From: Streptomyces dioscori
Lineage (GTDB): Bacteria; Actinomycetota; Actinomycetes; Streptomycetales; Streptomycetaceae
Assembly (NCBI RefSeq): GCF_003024195.1
Contig: NZ_KZ679051.1
Location: 245,790-309,789, forward strand
Length of the DNA: 64,000 nt
Direction: 5' to 3'
Shown here: positions 18,322 through 26,592 of the stretch, piece by piece
Layout of the letters: every line of letters begins with the position of its first letter
Numbering within the stretch: position 1 is the first letter of the stretch
The notes under the pieces: generated by a model
What the model saw: the letters and a program-made list of their open reading frames with translations, nothing else
Told to the model about the DNA's origin: nothing
Database searches by the model: none
Translations under genes and position numbers: made by a program

Positions 18322-18362
18322 GGGGCAGGGACCCCCGGATGTCGTACGGGAGTCCCTGCCCC
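18322..18362 (-). terminator. Terminator of the DUF3455 gene
   Basis: GGGGCAGGGAC (18322-18332) pairs perfectly with GTCCCTGCCCC (18352-18362). It lies 62 bp beyond the DUF3455 stop codon on its strand. Confidence 0.6.
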
Positions 18363-18423
18363 TGTCCAGCCCCTCTTCAGCCCCTTTTCAGCTCTCAGCC
18401 TCAGTCGGCGCTGCTTCAGGCCG

Positions 18424-18975
18424 TCACGCGGTGGGCTTGTAGAAGGTGTACGTGGCGGAGTACGGGACGCCGACCTGCTCGGTGCCGGTGCAGGCGGCGG
18501 TGGGGGCCACGCCGCCGTCGGTGGCGAGGCGCTGGATGTAGGAGACGTCGGCGAAGACGCCGGCGCCGCGGGTGGCGGTGGACTTGAGCAGCAGCTCGGG
18601 GATGGTGCCGGTCTTGGGCGAGGTGGCGACGGCGGCGGCGTTCACGGCACTGCCGTCCACCGTGGACACCCAGACGGGTCCGCGGGAGTGCAGGGCCACC
18701 GGGCGGTGGTGGCGGTCGCCCTTCACCGACAGGGTGGCGGCGGGCTCCAGCAGCTTCCAGGCACCGTCGGTACAGGTGTACGTCTGGACGCCGGTGGCGG
18801 CGAAGACACCGGTGAGCCGGTTGCCGTCCGGGACCTTCAGCGCGTCGGGAACGCCGACGCCGACCCGTACGGGCTGCGAGACCGCGGCCTGGTCGGCCGA
18901 CGCGCCGGAGAGCGTGCCGGCGGTCACGGCGGCGAGTGCCGCGGTGGTGAGGACAAGTCGCTTGGCGAGCTTCAT
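18424..18975 (-). CDS. Secreted DUF3455 protein
   Basis: A 183-residue protein with a Sec signal peptide: MKLAKRL, a hydrophobic Ala/Thr/Leu core, and probable cleavage after SGASA near residue 27. The mature part is a small beta-rich domain with two cysteines (QTYTCTDG and TAACTG). GVFAATGVQTYTC and ADVSYIQRLAT match DUF3455, common in streptomycete and fungal secretomes and of unknown function. The ATG at 18975 has CTGGAGAC about 10 nt upstream; the upstream frame is low-complexity hexamer DNA, not protein. Confidence 0.85.
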   Translation of the reverse strand: MKLAKRLVLTTAALAAVTAGTLSGASADQAAVSQPVRVGVGVPDALKVPDGNRLTGVFAATGVQTYTCTDGAWKLLEPAATLSVKGDRHHRPVALHSRGPVWVSTVDGSAVNAAAVATSPKTGTIPELLLKSTATRGAGVFADVSYIQRLATDGGVAPTAACTGTEQVGVPYSATYTFYKPTA

Positions 18976-19339
18976 CGGATGCGTCTCCAGAGATCCAGAA
19001 AACCAGAAATGATGTCTGTACGAGGTCACGGGCGCGGGAGCGGCAGCGGGAGTGGCAGCGGACGGGCACGCGGATTCGGATGCGGGCGCGAACACGGCCG
19101 CCTGCACCGGCACGGGCACGGGCACCGGCACCGGCACCGCACGGACACCGACGCCGTTCCGCCGTGCGGGGACCATCGCCGGGGCGACGGCCCGGGCCGC
19201 CCAGCTGAGCGCGGGCGCGCAGCACGTGACGGAGCAAGGAGTATCACCGGCCCCGTACCGCCTGGCGAGGGCCTGGGGGGCATACGGCCGGTCACGTCAC
19301 GGCGGTCCCGGCGGACACCCCGCATGCCCCGTCACCTCC
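18976..19339. other. Intergenic region with GC-rich hexamer repeats, no gene
   Basis: About 360 bp between two minus-strand genes. Bases 19105-19140 are runs of GGCACG/GGCACC hexamers, and 19030-19065 has related GGCAGCGGGAGT units. No start codon with a ribosome binding site and no plausible codon bias is present on either strand. The promoter of the DUF3455 gene should lie at its lower end. Confidence 0.6.
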
Positions 19340-19984
19340 TCAAGAGACCTTGGGTATCGCGGAGTTGGGGTCCACGCCCGCGAACGCGAGACCTATGACG
19401 AAGCCCGCGACCTCCTCCAACTGGCGGACCCGGTCCAGCGACCCCAGAGTCGCCGGGGCTCCGCCGACGTCGCTCACCAGGTCGCCGACGACCCGCAGGG
19501 CCGCCGGCTCGTCGCCGCACATCGCCACGGTCGGACGGGGCCGGCCGTCGTCGGCGGGGGCCGTCCACAGTCCGGCGGGGAAGAGATGGAACGCCTTCAC
19601 CACATGAGCGCCCGGTGCGAGCCCGGCGATCCGCGTCGCCATCGACTCGCCGTGTCCGGTGAGCAGATCGCCGACACCGTGCGCGACGGCGTTCGTCGGG
19701 TCGATCAGGGGCGTGCCCGCGAGGACGCCCTCGGCCGCGCCCGCCAGTCCCAGCATGTCCTCGACGCCGTCCCACGACACGGCGAGGAGTACGGCGTCGC
19801 GGTCCGTGGCCGCCTCCCGCGGGGTGCCGGCGAACGCCCCCCGACCCAGGCGCCCCAACCGTCCGGCGAGCTTGTCCGCCTTGGCCTGCGACCGTCCGCC
19901 GATCCACACCTCGTGCCCCGCCCGGATCCAGCCCTCGCCCAGGGCCGCCGCCAGTGTTCCCGTTCCCAGGATCCCGATACGCAT
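19340..19984 (-). CDS. NADPH/F420-type dinucleotide-binding oxidoreductase
   Basis: A 214-residue Rossmann protein beginning MRIGILGTGTLA, which gives the GxGxxA dinucleotide loop, followed by IGGRS as the expected phosphate-recognition turn for NADP. The fold and length resemble NADPH:F420 oxidoreductases and related NAD(P)-binding proteins (KAFHLFPAGLW is similar to the KAFN segment of the family). The ATG at 19984 has GAGG about 8 nt upstream. It is divergent from an HxlR regulator, which probably controls it. Whether F420 is the partner cannot be decided here. Confidence 0.8.
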   Translation of the reverse strand: MRIGILGTGTLAAALGEGWIRAGHEVWIGGRSQAKADKLAGRLGRLGRGAFAGTPREAATDRDAVLLAVSWDGVEDMLGLAGAAEGVLAGTPLIDPTNAVAHGVGDLLTGHGESMATRIAGLAPGAHVVKAFHLFPAGLWTAPADDGRPRPTVAMCGDEPAALRVVGDLVSDVGGAPATLGSLDRVRQLEEVAGFVIGLAFAGVDPNSAIPKVS

Positions 19985-20120
19985 CGTCGCCGCCTCACAA
20001 ACCGCTGTCCGCTGCTGTCAGTTGCGTAGTCACGGTAGGGAGCCCGTCGCGCACCGATCGGTGCGCGACCGACGCGCGATGATGGCGGAGAGGGCCGGCG
20101 GAAAGGCGGGGGAAGCGGAC

Positions 20121-20582
20121 ATGGCCGACGACGACGCGCACTGCTACGAGCTGGTCGCCGACTGCCGGCTGCGTGCCGGCGCCGATCTGTTCGCGCACAC
20201 CTGGGACCCCGTCGTCCTGGCGGCCCTGCGCGCGGGACCGTGCCGGCGCCGTGATCTGCGGGCCGCGATCGGCGGCATCAGCGACAAGGTGCTGACCGAC
20301 ACACTGCGCCGCCTCCTCGCCAACGGTCTGATCGGCCGCCGGGCCCATGCCGAGGCGCCGCCGCGCGTCGAGTACGCCCTGACCGCGCTGGGGCGGAGCC
20401 TGGTCGAGGGCCCCATGACGGCGCTCGGCCGCTGGGTCACCGAGCACGGCGACGAACTCCTCGAAGCCCAGGAGGCTGGGGAAGCGGAGGGGGCTGTGGA
20501 AGCGGAGGCAGTCGAGGAGGCCGGGGAAGCCGAGGCAGCCGGGGAAGCCGGAGCAGCCGGAGCAGCCCGAAGGTCGCGGTAG
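20121..20582 (+). CDS. HxlR-family regulator with an Ala/Glu low-complexity tail
   Basis: A 153-residue winged-helix regulator. FAHTWDPVVLAALRAGP, DLRAAIGGISDKVLTDTL and RVEYALTALGRSL are the standard HxlR blocks. The ATG at 20121 has GGGGGAAG about 6 nt upstream; ATGs at 20080/20083 would add a segment without homology. After about residue 113 the protein ends in a 40-residue Glu/Ala/Gly tail coded by imperfect GAAGCxGxx repeats, unusual for the family. It is divergent from the oxidoreductase gene and its stop lies 9 bp from that of the convergent Mrr-TerD gene. Confidence 0.85.
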   Translation: MADDDAHCYELVADCRLRAGADLFAHTWDPVVLAALRAGPCRRRDLRAAIGGISDKVLTDTLRRLLANGLIGRRAHAEAPPRVEYALTALGRSLVEGPMTALGRWVTEHGDELLEAQEAGEAEGAVEAEAVEEAGEAEAAGEAGAAGAARRSR

Positions 20583-20591
20583 GTCGGCGGG

Positions 20592-22700
20592 TTACTCCAC
20601 CTCTATGCCGTGGTCCCGGACGAGTTCCGTCAGGCCCCCGGTGTAGCCCTTGCCGCCGAGGACGAAGTCCCAGTCGCCGCCCGCCCGTCGGCGGAAGGAG
20701 CCGAGCACCAGCGCGGTCTCGCGCGGTCGCCCGTCGGAGACCTCCAGCTGTCCCAGTTCGGACATCTCCGGGTCGAGCAGCCGGATACGGGCGTCGGTGA
20801 ACCCGGAGAGGTCGGCGTCCGGATCGGCCTCGGGGTCGACCGCGGCCACGAGGACGAACCGGTCCGCCCGCTCCGGCAGCCCGTCGAAGGACACGCAGAT
20901 CGCGGCCTTGTCGGACCCGGTGGCGGGCAGGGTGCGCACCGAACCGTCGGGCGTCCGCGGGTTGTTGAAGAAGACGAAGTGCTCGTCGCTGAGGACGCGG
21001 TTGCCGGCGCAGACGAGCGCGCACACGTCCAGGGCCACGTTCCCGGACCACGACATGCCGAGGACGTTGTAGTCGTCGGGCAGCCGGTCGCCGGTGTCCG
21101 GCGGCGCCCCCGCCGCCGCCGTGCTCGCCGCACCCGCCGACCGCGTGCCGCCACCGCTCACCCGGTCACCCGCCCGGTCGCCCTCCCCCAGCCGCCCCCG
21201 CAGCCCGTGCCGGTGCAGCAGGTCGACGAGCTGGGGGCCGGAGACGAGTTCCAGCGGTTTGCCGTTGGCGAAGGTGTGCGAGCCGGGGCCGAAGCCCGAA
21301 GTCGTCACCAGGACACCCTTGTTGGCCCCGGCGTCCTGCACGGTCCCGTACAGGTCTCGTACGGCGGTGGGCGGCACGGTGTTGCGGTACCGCTTGACCT
21401 GTACGACGATCTTGCCGCCCCGGATCGGTGCCGGGTCCAGCGCGTCGACGTCCACGCCGCCGTCGCCGGAGCGCTGGGTCGTCACCGCCTGCATCCCCAT
21501 GGCCCGGAAGAGTTCGGCGACGAGGTTCTCGAAGGCGATGGGGTCCATGGCGTACAGGTCGGGTTCCTCGTCGCCGCCGTGGGCGACGACACGGTTGCCG
21601 ACGTCCTGCGGCCGACGCCCCGTCCGTACCGGTGTGAGCTGGTCCGGCCGGGCCGAGAGCTGTCCCCGCAGCGCGTCGGACAGGCAGCTGCCCGCGTCCA
21701 CCTGTGCGAGGTGCAGGTCGCGGAACGACGAGCGGGAGGCCATGACGGTCGCGAGGAAGATCTGGCCCGGCCTGCCCGTGGTCGGGTCGTGTCCGTCCAC
21801 GAACCCGTTCAGGGTCACCGCTTCGAGTGCGCCCAGTTCATCCGCGGCGAAGAGTTCGTGCAGGACGAGCAGCATGCACTGCGCGAGAACGTCCCGGTAC
21901 AGCGCCCGCCGCCGGCTCACGGGCTGCGGGGTCTCCTTGTCCTGGTCGGTCCCGGCCACGTACCGGACGGATTTGACCTCGGGGACGATGCCGAAGCCGG
22001 GCAGCTCCCAGTCCAGCACCAGTTCCCGGGCCGCCGGGTCGTAGGCCGCCGCGACCTGGCGCGGCAGGTCCTCCGGCCACGCCGTCGAGGCGTAGAGAGC
22101 GGCGGAGAAATACTCGATCACCGCGTCGGGATCCAGCCGCCGGACGCCGTCGGTCACCTCGGCGACGCTCGCGTTGTGGCGGCGTACGTCGGCCAGCTGG
22201 GCGTCGGCCCACTGCTGGTACTGCCGCTGGTAGGCGGCCAGTTGCTGCTGCCGGTGCGCCTCGGCGGCCTGGGCGGCGTGCCAGTCGTGCTCGAAGCGCG
22301 CCCGGGCCTCGGCCTGCGCCTGGGCCCGGCGGTTCGCGGTCCAGCCGCTCTGCACCTGGTACCGGCCGGCGTCCGGCATGCGGACCGGCTGGGCCAGCGG
22401 TCCCGGCGCGAAGGGCTCGACCGCCTCGGGCCGCAGGAGCGAGGCGGCCCTGAAGGGAGGCGTCCGACAGCCTGCGGCGAGCAGGCCCTGCAACGAGGCG
22501 ACCTGCGCGTCCAGTTCGTCGGTACGGCGCTGTGCCTCGGCCTGCCGGTACTGGCGGTGGTTCTGGGCCGCTCGGCGCTGGTAGGCGAGCGTCTGCTGTT
22601 CCGCGCGCCTGCGCTGCCTGGCTTCGACTTCCAGCTGGCGCTGCTGCTGCCGTTGCACTTCAGCCCACACGCCGACAAAACCGGTAGAGCGACGAGACAT
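20592..22700 (-). CDS. Mrr-type nuclease fused to TerD domain
   Basis: A 702-residue three-part protein. Residues 1-180 are Gln/Arg/Ala-rich and strongly coiled-coil. Residues about 180-380 are a globular region without recognised relatives. Residues about 385-505 form an Mrr_cat/PD-(D/E)xK nuclease domain with GDGGVD (Asp417) and QVK (434-436), the metal-binding and catalytic pattern. After a Gly/Ala linker, residues about 538-702 are a TerD domain (FVFFNNP, RIRLLDPEMSELGQLEV, ETALVLGSFRRR). Its early Asp-rich calcium site is partly altered (ALDVCALV rather than DLDxS). The ATG at 22700 has GGGGAGGG about 8 nt upstream. The gene stands alone, with no TerA/TerC or methylase nearby. A role in DNA processing or phage/stress defence is inferred from the domains. 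Confidence 0.85.
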   Translation of the reverse strand: MSRRSTGFVGVWAEVQRQQQRQLEVEARQRRRAEQQTLAYQRRAAQNHRQYRQAEAQRRTDELDAQVASLQGLLAAGCRTPPFRAASLLRPEAVEPFAPGPLAQPVRMPDAGRYQVQSGWTANRRAQAQAEARARFEHDWHAAQAAEAHRQQQLAAYQRQYQQWADAQLADVRRHNASVAEVTDGVRRLDPDAVIEYFSAALYASTAWPEDLPRQVAAAYDPAARELVLDWELPGFGIVPEVKSVRYVAGTDQDKETPQPVSRRRALYRDVLAQCMLLVLHELFAADELGALEAVTLNGFVDGHDPTTGRPGQIFLATVMASRSSFRDLHLAQVDAGSCLSDALRGQLSARPDQLTPVRTGRRPQDVGNRVVAHGGDEEPDLYAMDPIAFENLVAELFRAMGMQAVTTQRSGDGGVDVDALDPAPIRGGKIVVQVKRYRNTVPPTAVRDLYGTVQDAGANKGVLVTTSGFGPGSHTFANGKPLELVSGPQLVDLLHRHGLRGRLGEGDRAGDRVSGGGTRSAGAASTAAAGAPPDTGDRLPDDYNVLGMSWSGNVALDVCALVCAGNRVLSDEHFVFFNNPRTPDGSVRTLPATGSDKAAICVSFDGLPERADRFVLVAAVDPEADPDADLSGFTDARIRLLDPEMSELGQLEVSDGRPRETALVLGSFRRRAGGDWDFVLGGKGYTGGLTELVRDHGIEVE

Positions 22701-22774
22701 GCGCTGCAGGCCCTCCCCAGGACACAGGACAATGGCAGCCGAAAAGCACATCGTAGGCGTGCCGGCTGCCCCGC

Positions 22775-23164
22775 CTACTCCCGCGTCCCGCTTCCGTAGG
22801 GCCGGGTGAGGATCTCCAGGCTGTGGCCGTTCGGGTCCTCGAAGTACGTGCCGCGACCGCCGTCGTTCGTGTTGATCTCGCTGACACGGCGGTGGTACGG
22901 GTCCGCCCAGTAGGTGAGACCCGCGTCCTGGACACGGGCGAAGATCGTGTCGAAGTCGTCCTCGGAGACCAGGAAGGCGTAGTGCTGGGGCGGGATGGAG
23001 CCGACGGCGTCCATGTAGTCGAGGGTCACCCCGTTCGGGATCCGCACGGGGATGAAGGGCCCGTACGCGGGACTCACCTCCAGGCCCAGGATGTCGGCGA
23101 GAAAGCGGGCGGACGTCTTCTTGTCATGGGCGGCGACGATCGTATGGTTCAGCTCGACGGTCAT
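22775..23164 (-). CDS. VOC-family (glyoxalase/bleomycin-resistance) protein
   Basis: A 129-residue vicinal-oxygen-chelate protein with two beta-alpha-beta-beta-beta modules. Candidate metal ligands are His8 (ELNHTIV), a mid-protein histidine (QHYAFLV) and the C-terminal glutamate in GHSLEILTRP. The ATG at 23164 has a perfect GGAGG about 8 nt upstream. The substrate is unknown; it may be a dioxygenase, a lyase or a binding protein. It is downstream of the alcohol dehydrogenase gene on the same strand, separated by repeat DNA. Confidence 0.88.
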   Translation of the reverse strand: MTVELNHTIVAAHDKKTSARFLADILGLEVSPAYGPFIPVRIPNGVTLDYMDAVGSIPPQHYAFLVSEDDFDTIFARVQDAGLTYWADPYHRRVSEINTNDGGRGTYFEDPNGHSLEILTRPYGSGTRE

Positions 23165-23318
23165 CGTACGGACCTCCTCGGTTCGCCGGCTGCTCGGCAC
23201 GTTCCATGCTCCCGTACACATCAACGCCGGGGCCCGTACCTGTACGACAGTGCCCCCACCGGAATATCCCGATGGGGGCACATAGGGGCGCGGAGAACAG
23301 CGCAGTCTCTTGCTTTTA

Positions 23319-23360
23319 GGGGCGCGGGGAACTGCGCGACCAGCCACAGCGGACCCGCAG
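23319..23360 (+). repeat. Dispersed repeat family 1 copy
   Basis: The core GCGCGGGGAACTGCGCG is followed by a CAGCCAC...CCCGCAG tail, identical in layout to the other family members in this window. A decayed copy (GCGCGGAGAACAGCGCAG) lies at 23287-23304 just upstream. It sits between the adh stop and the VOC start. Confidence 0.85.
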
Positions 23361-23382
23361 AGGACAACGCACCCCAGCGGAG

Positions 23383-24423
23383 CTAGATCGTGGCCGCGTC
23401 GATCACGAACCGGTACCGCACATCACTCGCGAGCACCCGCTCGTACGCCTCGTTGATCTCAGCCGCAGAGATCAGCTCGATCTCCGCCCCGAACCCGTGC
23501 TCCGCACAGAAGTCCAGCATCTCCTGCGTCTCCCGAATCCCCCCGATCCCGGACCCCGCAAGCGTCTTGCGCCCACCGATCACGGAGAACAGGTTCAGGG
23601 AAACAGGCTCCTCGGGCGCGCCCACGTTCACGAACGCGCCGTCGGTCCGCAGCAGCGACAGGAACTTGTCCAGGTCCAGCGGAGCGGAAACGGTCGAGAG
23701 GATCAGATCGAACGACCCCCGCAGCTCCTCGAAGGTCTGCGGGTCACTGGTCGCGTAGTAGTGGTCGGCGCCCAGCTTCAGCCCGTCGTCCTTCTTGCGG
23801 AGCGACTGCGAGAGCACGGTCACCTCGGCGCCGAGCGCGTGCGCGATCTTGACGCCCATGTGCCCGAGGCCGCCCATGCCGAGGATCGCGACCTTCTTGC
23901 CGGGCCCGGCGTTCCAGTGCTTGAGCGGGGAGTACGTGGTGATGCCGGCGCACAGCAGCGGCGCGGCCTCGTCCAGGGCGATGCCTTCGGGGATACGGAC
24001 GGTGAAGGCCTCGTCGACCACGATGTGGGTCGAGTAGCCGCCGTAGGTGTTCTCGCCGCTGCGGTCGACGGCGTTGTACGTGCCGGTGTTGCCCTCGACG
24101 CAGTACTGCTCAAGGCCGGCCTTGCAGTTCTCGCACTCGCGGCAGGAGTCGACCATGCAGCCGACACCGACGCGGTCGCCGACGGCGAACTTGGTGACAC
24201 CGGAGCCGACCTCGGTGACGACACCGGCGATCTCGTGCCCGGGGACCATCGGGAAGATGGCCTCGCCCCAGCCCTCACGGGCCTGATGGATGTCGGAGTG
24301 ACAGATGCCGGCGAACTTGATCTCGATGAGGACGTCCTGCTCGCCGACCGGGCGACGCTCGATGGTGGTGCGCTCCAGCGGAGCCTTGGCGGCGGGGGCG
24401 GCGTATGCGGCGACAGTGGTCAT
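23383..24423 (-). CDS. Zinc-dependent alcohol dehydrogenase (class III-like, NAD(P))
   Basis: A 346-residue medium-chain dehydrogenase. The catalytic zinc ligands are in GICHSD and PGHE, with a third cysteine near residue 150. A structural-zinc cluster CxxCxxCxxxxxxxC is in the region of [16 protein letters not shown]. The Rossmann loop is [11 protein letters not shown]. The overall pattern matches the cinnamyl-alcohol/AdhC-type branch that often uses NADP. The ATG at 24423 has AGGAG about 9 nt upstream. It is divergent from an XRE/MmyB regulator gene, a pairing typical of streptomycetes in which the regulator controls the dehydrogenase. Confidence 0.92.
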   Translation of the reverse strand: MTTVAAYAAPAAKAPLERTTIERRPVGEQDVLIEIKFAGICHSDIHQAREGWGEAIFPMVPGHEIAGVVTEVGSGVTKFAVGDRVGVGCMVDSCRECENCKAGLEQYCVEGNTGTYNAVDRSGENTYGGYSTHIVVDEAFTVRIPEGIALDEAAPLLCAGITTYSPLKHWNAGPGKKVAILGMGGLGHMGVKIAHALGAEVTVLSQSLRKKDDGLKLGADHYYATSDPQTFEELRGSFDLILSTVSAPLDLDKFLSLLRTDGAFVNVGAPEEPVSLNLFSVIGGRKTLAGSGIGGIRETQEMLDFCAEHGFGAEIELISAAEINEAYERVLASDVRYRFVIDAATI

Positions 24424-24594
24424 GCGGAGGGTTCTCCTAAGGAGTGGATCCGTGCCCGGCCTGCCTTCCGGCCGGGTACGGCGTCCAGCCTGCCCCCTTT
24501 GCCGTCCTTCACCCAGACCACGGTGTTTCGTACGTCCACTGGTCCTACTACTGGCGGGGGCAGGCTCGTATGCGTACGACCGTGTAGCAGCGTG

Positions 24595-24600
24595 AATACT
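24595..24600 (+). promoter_or_regulatory. -10 element of the MmyB-type regulator, leaderless
   Basis: AATACT ends 6 nt before the ATG at 24607, so transcription should start at or next to the A of the start codon. No Shine-Dalgarno is present. Confidence 0.55.
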
Positions 24601-24606
24601 GGACGT

Positions 24607-25536
24607 ATGGACGAACAGGCCTCTCAGGAGCCCACCGGCGGGACCGGACAGGAGCCGGGACGGCCGCTGGACCGGCGCGCCGAGCTCAGCGAGTTCCTGC
24701 GCACCCGCCGGGCCCGGCTGAAGCCGGAGGACGTGGGGCTGCCGGACTTCGGGCGGCACCGCCGGGTGCCGGGGCTGCGCCGCGAGGAGCTGGCGCAGCT
24801 GGCCGGGGTGTCCGTGGCGTACTACACCCGCCTTGAGCAGGGCAACGGCCGGAACGTGTCGGCGGAGGTGCTCGACGCGATCGCGCGCGCCCTGCGGCTG
24901 AGCGGCGCCGAGCACGCGCATCTGACGCATCTCGCGAAGCCCAAGCAGCACAAGAAGAAGGTGTCGGCCCGGCCGCAGCAGGTGCGGGTGGCGATGCGGC
25001 AGCTGATCGACACGTTCGACAGTGTGCCCGCGTACGTCGTGGGGCGGCGCTCGGACATCCTCGTGTGGAACCGGATGAGCGCGGCGGTCTTCGGGGACTG
25101 GGCCCAGCTGCCGGCGCAGGAGCGGAACTGGGCGCGGATGGTGTTCCTGCGGCCCGAGTACCGCGAGCTGTTCGTGGAGTGGGAACAGAAGGCGTCCGAC
25201 ATGGTGAGTTTTCTGCGGATGGACGCGGGGTGCCATCCGGACGATCCGCGGTTGTCGGCTCTCGTCGGGGAGCTGTCCGTGAAGAGCGAGGAGTTCCGGC
25301 GGCTCTGGGCGACGCATGACGTCAAGGAGAAGAGTCATGGGGTGAAGCGGCTGCATCACCCTCTGGTGGGTGAGCTGACGCTCTCCTTCGAGACGTTCAA
25401 GCTCGTCGACGACGAGGAGCTGTCGATGGTGACGTATCACCCGGAGCCGGGGTCCGCCTCTGCCGAGGCGCTGCGCTTGCTCGCGAGCTGGGGTACGGAC
25501 GCGGTGCGGGCGGGCACGTCGGCGCCGAGGCAATAG
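24607..25536 (+). CDS. XRE-family HTH regulator with MmyB-like ligand domain
   Basis: A 309-residue regulator. The HTH lies at about residues 57-80 ([21 protein letters not shown]), preceded by the conserved RRVPGLR. Residues about 125-300 match the MmyB-like domain thought to bind a small ligand such as a fatty acid ([41 protein letters not shown]). The family typically represses or activates the neighbouring short- or medium-chain dehydrogenase; here the adh gene is divergent with a 183-bp shared promoter region. The transcript appears leaderless. Confidence 0.92.
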   Translation: MDEQASQEPTGGTGQEPGRPLDRRAELSEFLRTRRARLKPEDVGLPDFGRHRRVPGLRREELAQLAGVSVAYYTRLEQGNGRNVSAEVLDAIARALRLSGAEHAHLTHLAKPKQHKKKVSARPQQVRVAMRQLIDTFDSVPAYVVGRRSDILVWNRMSAAVFGDWAQLPAQERNWARMVFLRPEYRELFVEWEQKASDMVSFLRMDAGCHPDDPRLSALVGELSVKSEEFRRLWATHDVKEKSHGVKRLHHPLVGELTLSFETFKLVDDEELSMVTYHPEPGSASAEALRLLASWGTDAVRAGTSAPRQ

Positions 25537-25576
25537 CCTTTTCCCTCGCCCCCGCCGCCCCTACCCGTCCCGTCCC

Positions 25577-25683
25577 GCACTCAGGGGCTCCGCCCCCGAA
25601 CCCCCGCTCCTCAAACGCCGGAGAGGCTGAAAACCTCCTAGGGGCGCGGGGAACTGCGCGGCCGGCCCCCACCGGACCCGCAG
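25577..25683. repeat. Repeat cluster: family 2 unit plus family 1 copy
   Basis: Between two convergent stops. 25583-25600 is a small GGGGCTCCGCCCC palindrome. 25609-25634 is a family 2 unit (CTCAAACGCCGGAGAGGCTG), and 25641-25683 is a family 1 copy with the GCGCGGGGAACTGCGCG core. Confidence 0.8.
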
Positions 25684-25697
25684 CCGGAATCGCCCCC

Positions 25698-26474
25698 TCA
25701 GGCCCCGGCCCGGTACGGCGGAGCCGAACCCCAGGACCATTGCGGGACCGGCTGCTCGGCCGGCGGTGTCGCGTCCGGGCCTGAGAAGTACACGGCCAAC
25801 CGCGTCCCCCACTCCGCGTAAGCGAGAAACGCGGACCGGAACTCCGCGTCCGAAGGCAGCCCCGCCTCGTCCGCCGCGTCCTGCAGCAGGTTCACCCACC
25901 GCCGCCGCTGCACCTCGGTGATCCCCTTCCCCAGGTGCTTGGCGACCATGTGTCCGTGCCCTCCCTGCGTCTCGGAGTACACGGGCGGCCCCCCGAAGAC
26001 CTCCCCGAACCAGGAGGCCACATGCGCCGCGTGCTCGGCGGCGAGCCCTTCGAAGACGGGGGCCAGGACGTCGTCCTTGAGGACCTTGTCGTAGAACACC
26101 TCGGTGAGGCGCGCGAAGGCTTCGGTACCCCCGGCCCAGGCGAACAGCGTGGGCACGGCCGCCCCCGTCCCCCGTACCGTCGTCGGCTTGTAGTGGCGTG
26201 TCTCCTCCACGAACCCGGTGAAGGGGCCGATCTCGGCGACGAAGTCGGTGAACAGCTCGGACTCGCGGAACCCCTCGACATGGTCCTCGGTGGACGTCCA
26301 GGTGATCCGGAGCACGTAGTGCTGGAAGTCCTCCTCGCTGCGGGCCAGCTCGTAGTCGACGCACTGCGGGGCCGCCGCGAGGTGCGAGGCGGCCCGGGAG
26401 TACGCGGCGAGGAACAGCGCCGACTGCTCCTCGGGGATGAGGTACCTGATGTATTCAACGGTGTGCGCGGTCAT
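25698..26474 (-). CDS. Antibiotic-monooxygenase domain fused to group II truncated hemoglobin
   Basis: A 258-residue fusion. Residues about 1-100 form an ABM-like ferredoxin fold (EYIRYLIPEE through HYVLRITW), the fold of heme-degrading and quinone-forming monooxygenases. Residues about 108-235 are a group II trHb: Tyr128 at B10 (VFYDK), proximal His180 (MVAKHLGKGI), Trp193 at G8 (RRRWVNLL) and the GGPPVY turn. Such a chimera has been described from S. avermitilis; its physiological role is unsettled, with oxygen/NO chemistry or oxidation of a small aromatic plausible. The ATG at 26474 follows GGGGGAGGAC. It is cytoplasmic, with no signal peptide. Confidence 0.9.
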   Translation of the reverse strand: MTAHTVEYIRYLIPEEQSALFLAAYSRAASHLAAAPQCVDYELARSEEDFQHYVLRITWTSTEDHVEGFRESELFTDFVAEIGPFTGFVEETRHYKPTTVRGTGAAVPTLFAWAGGTEAFARLTEVFYDKVLKDDVLAPVFEGLAAEHAAHVASWFGEVFGGPPVYSETQGGHGHMVAKHLGKGITEVQRRRWVNLLQDAADEAGLPSDAEFRSAFLAYAEWGTRLAVYFSGPDATPPAEQPVPQWSWGSAPPYRAGA

Positions 26475-26592
26475 GTCCTCCCCCTACCCGAACGGCCCGC
26501 CGGCAGCTGTGCTTCCGGCGGGCCGTTCGTGCGTATCAGCGTTCAGCGAACCTGTCGGTGATCCATGTGATCCACCGGATCAACCCGACGGG

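Noticed and set aside
19105-19140. Pro/Val-repeat protein encoded by hexamer DNA
   Set aside because: No ribosome binding site, no normal codon bias, and the signal peptide of DUF3455 starts downstream.
23310-23347. Recurrent short peptide beginning MAGRAVPRAP seen at several loci
   Set aside because: It is only the translation of family 1 repeats, not a protein family.
23497-24606. N-terminal extension of the MmyB-type regulator frame
   Set aside because: It is antisense to adh; the regulator's own promoter and HTH start at 24607.
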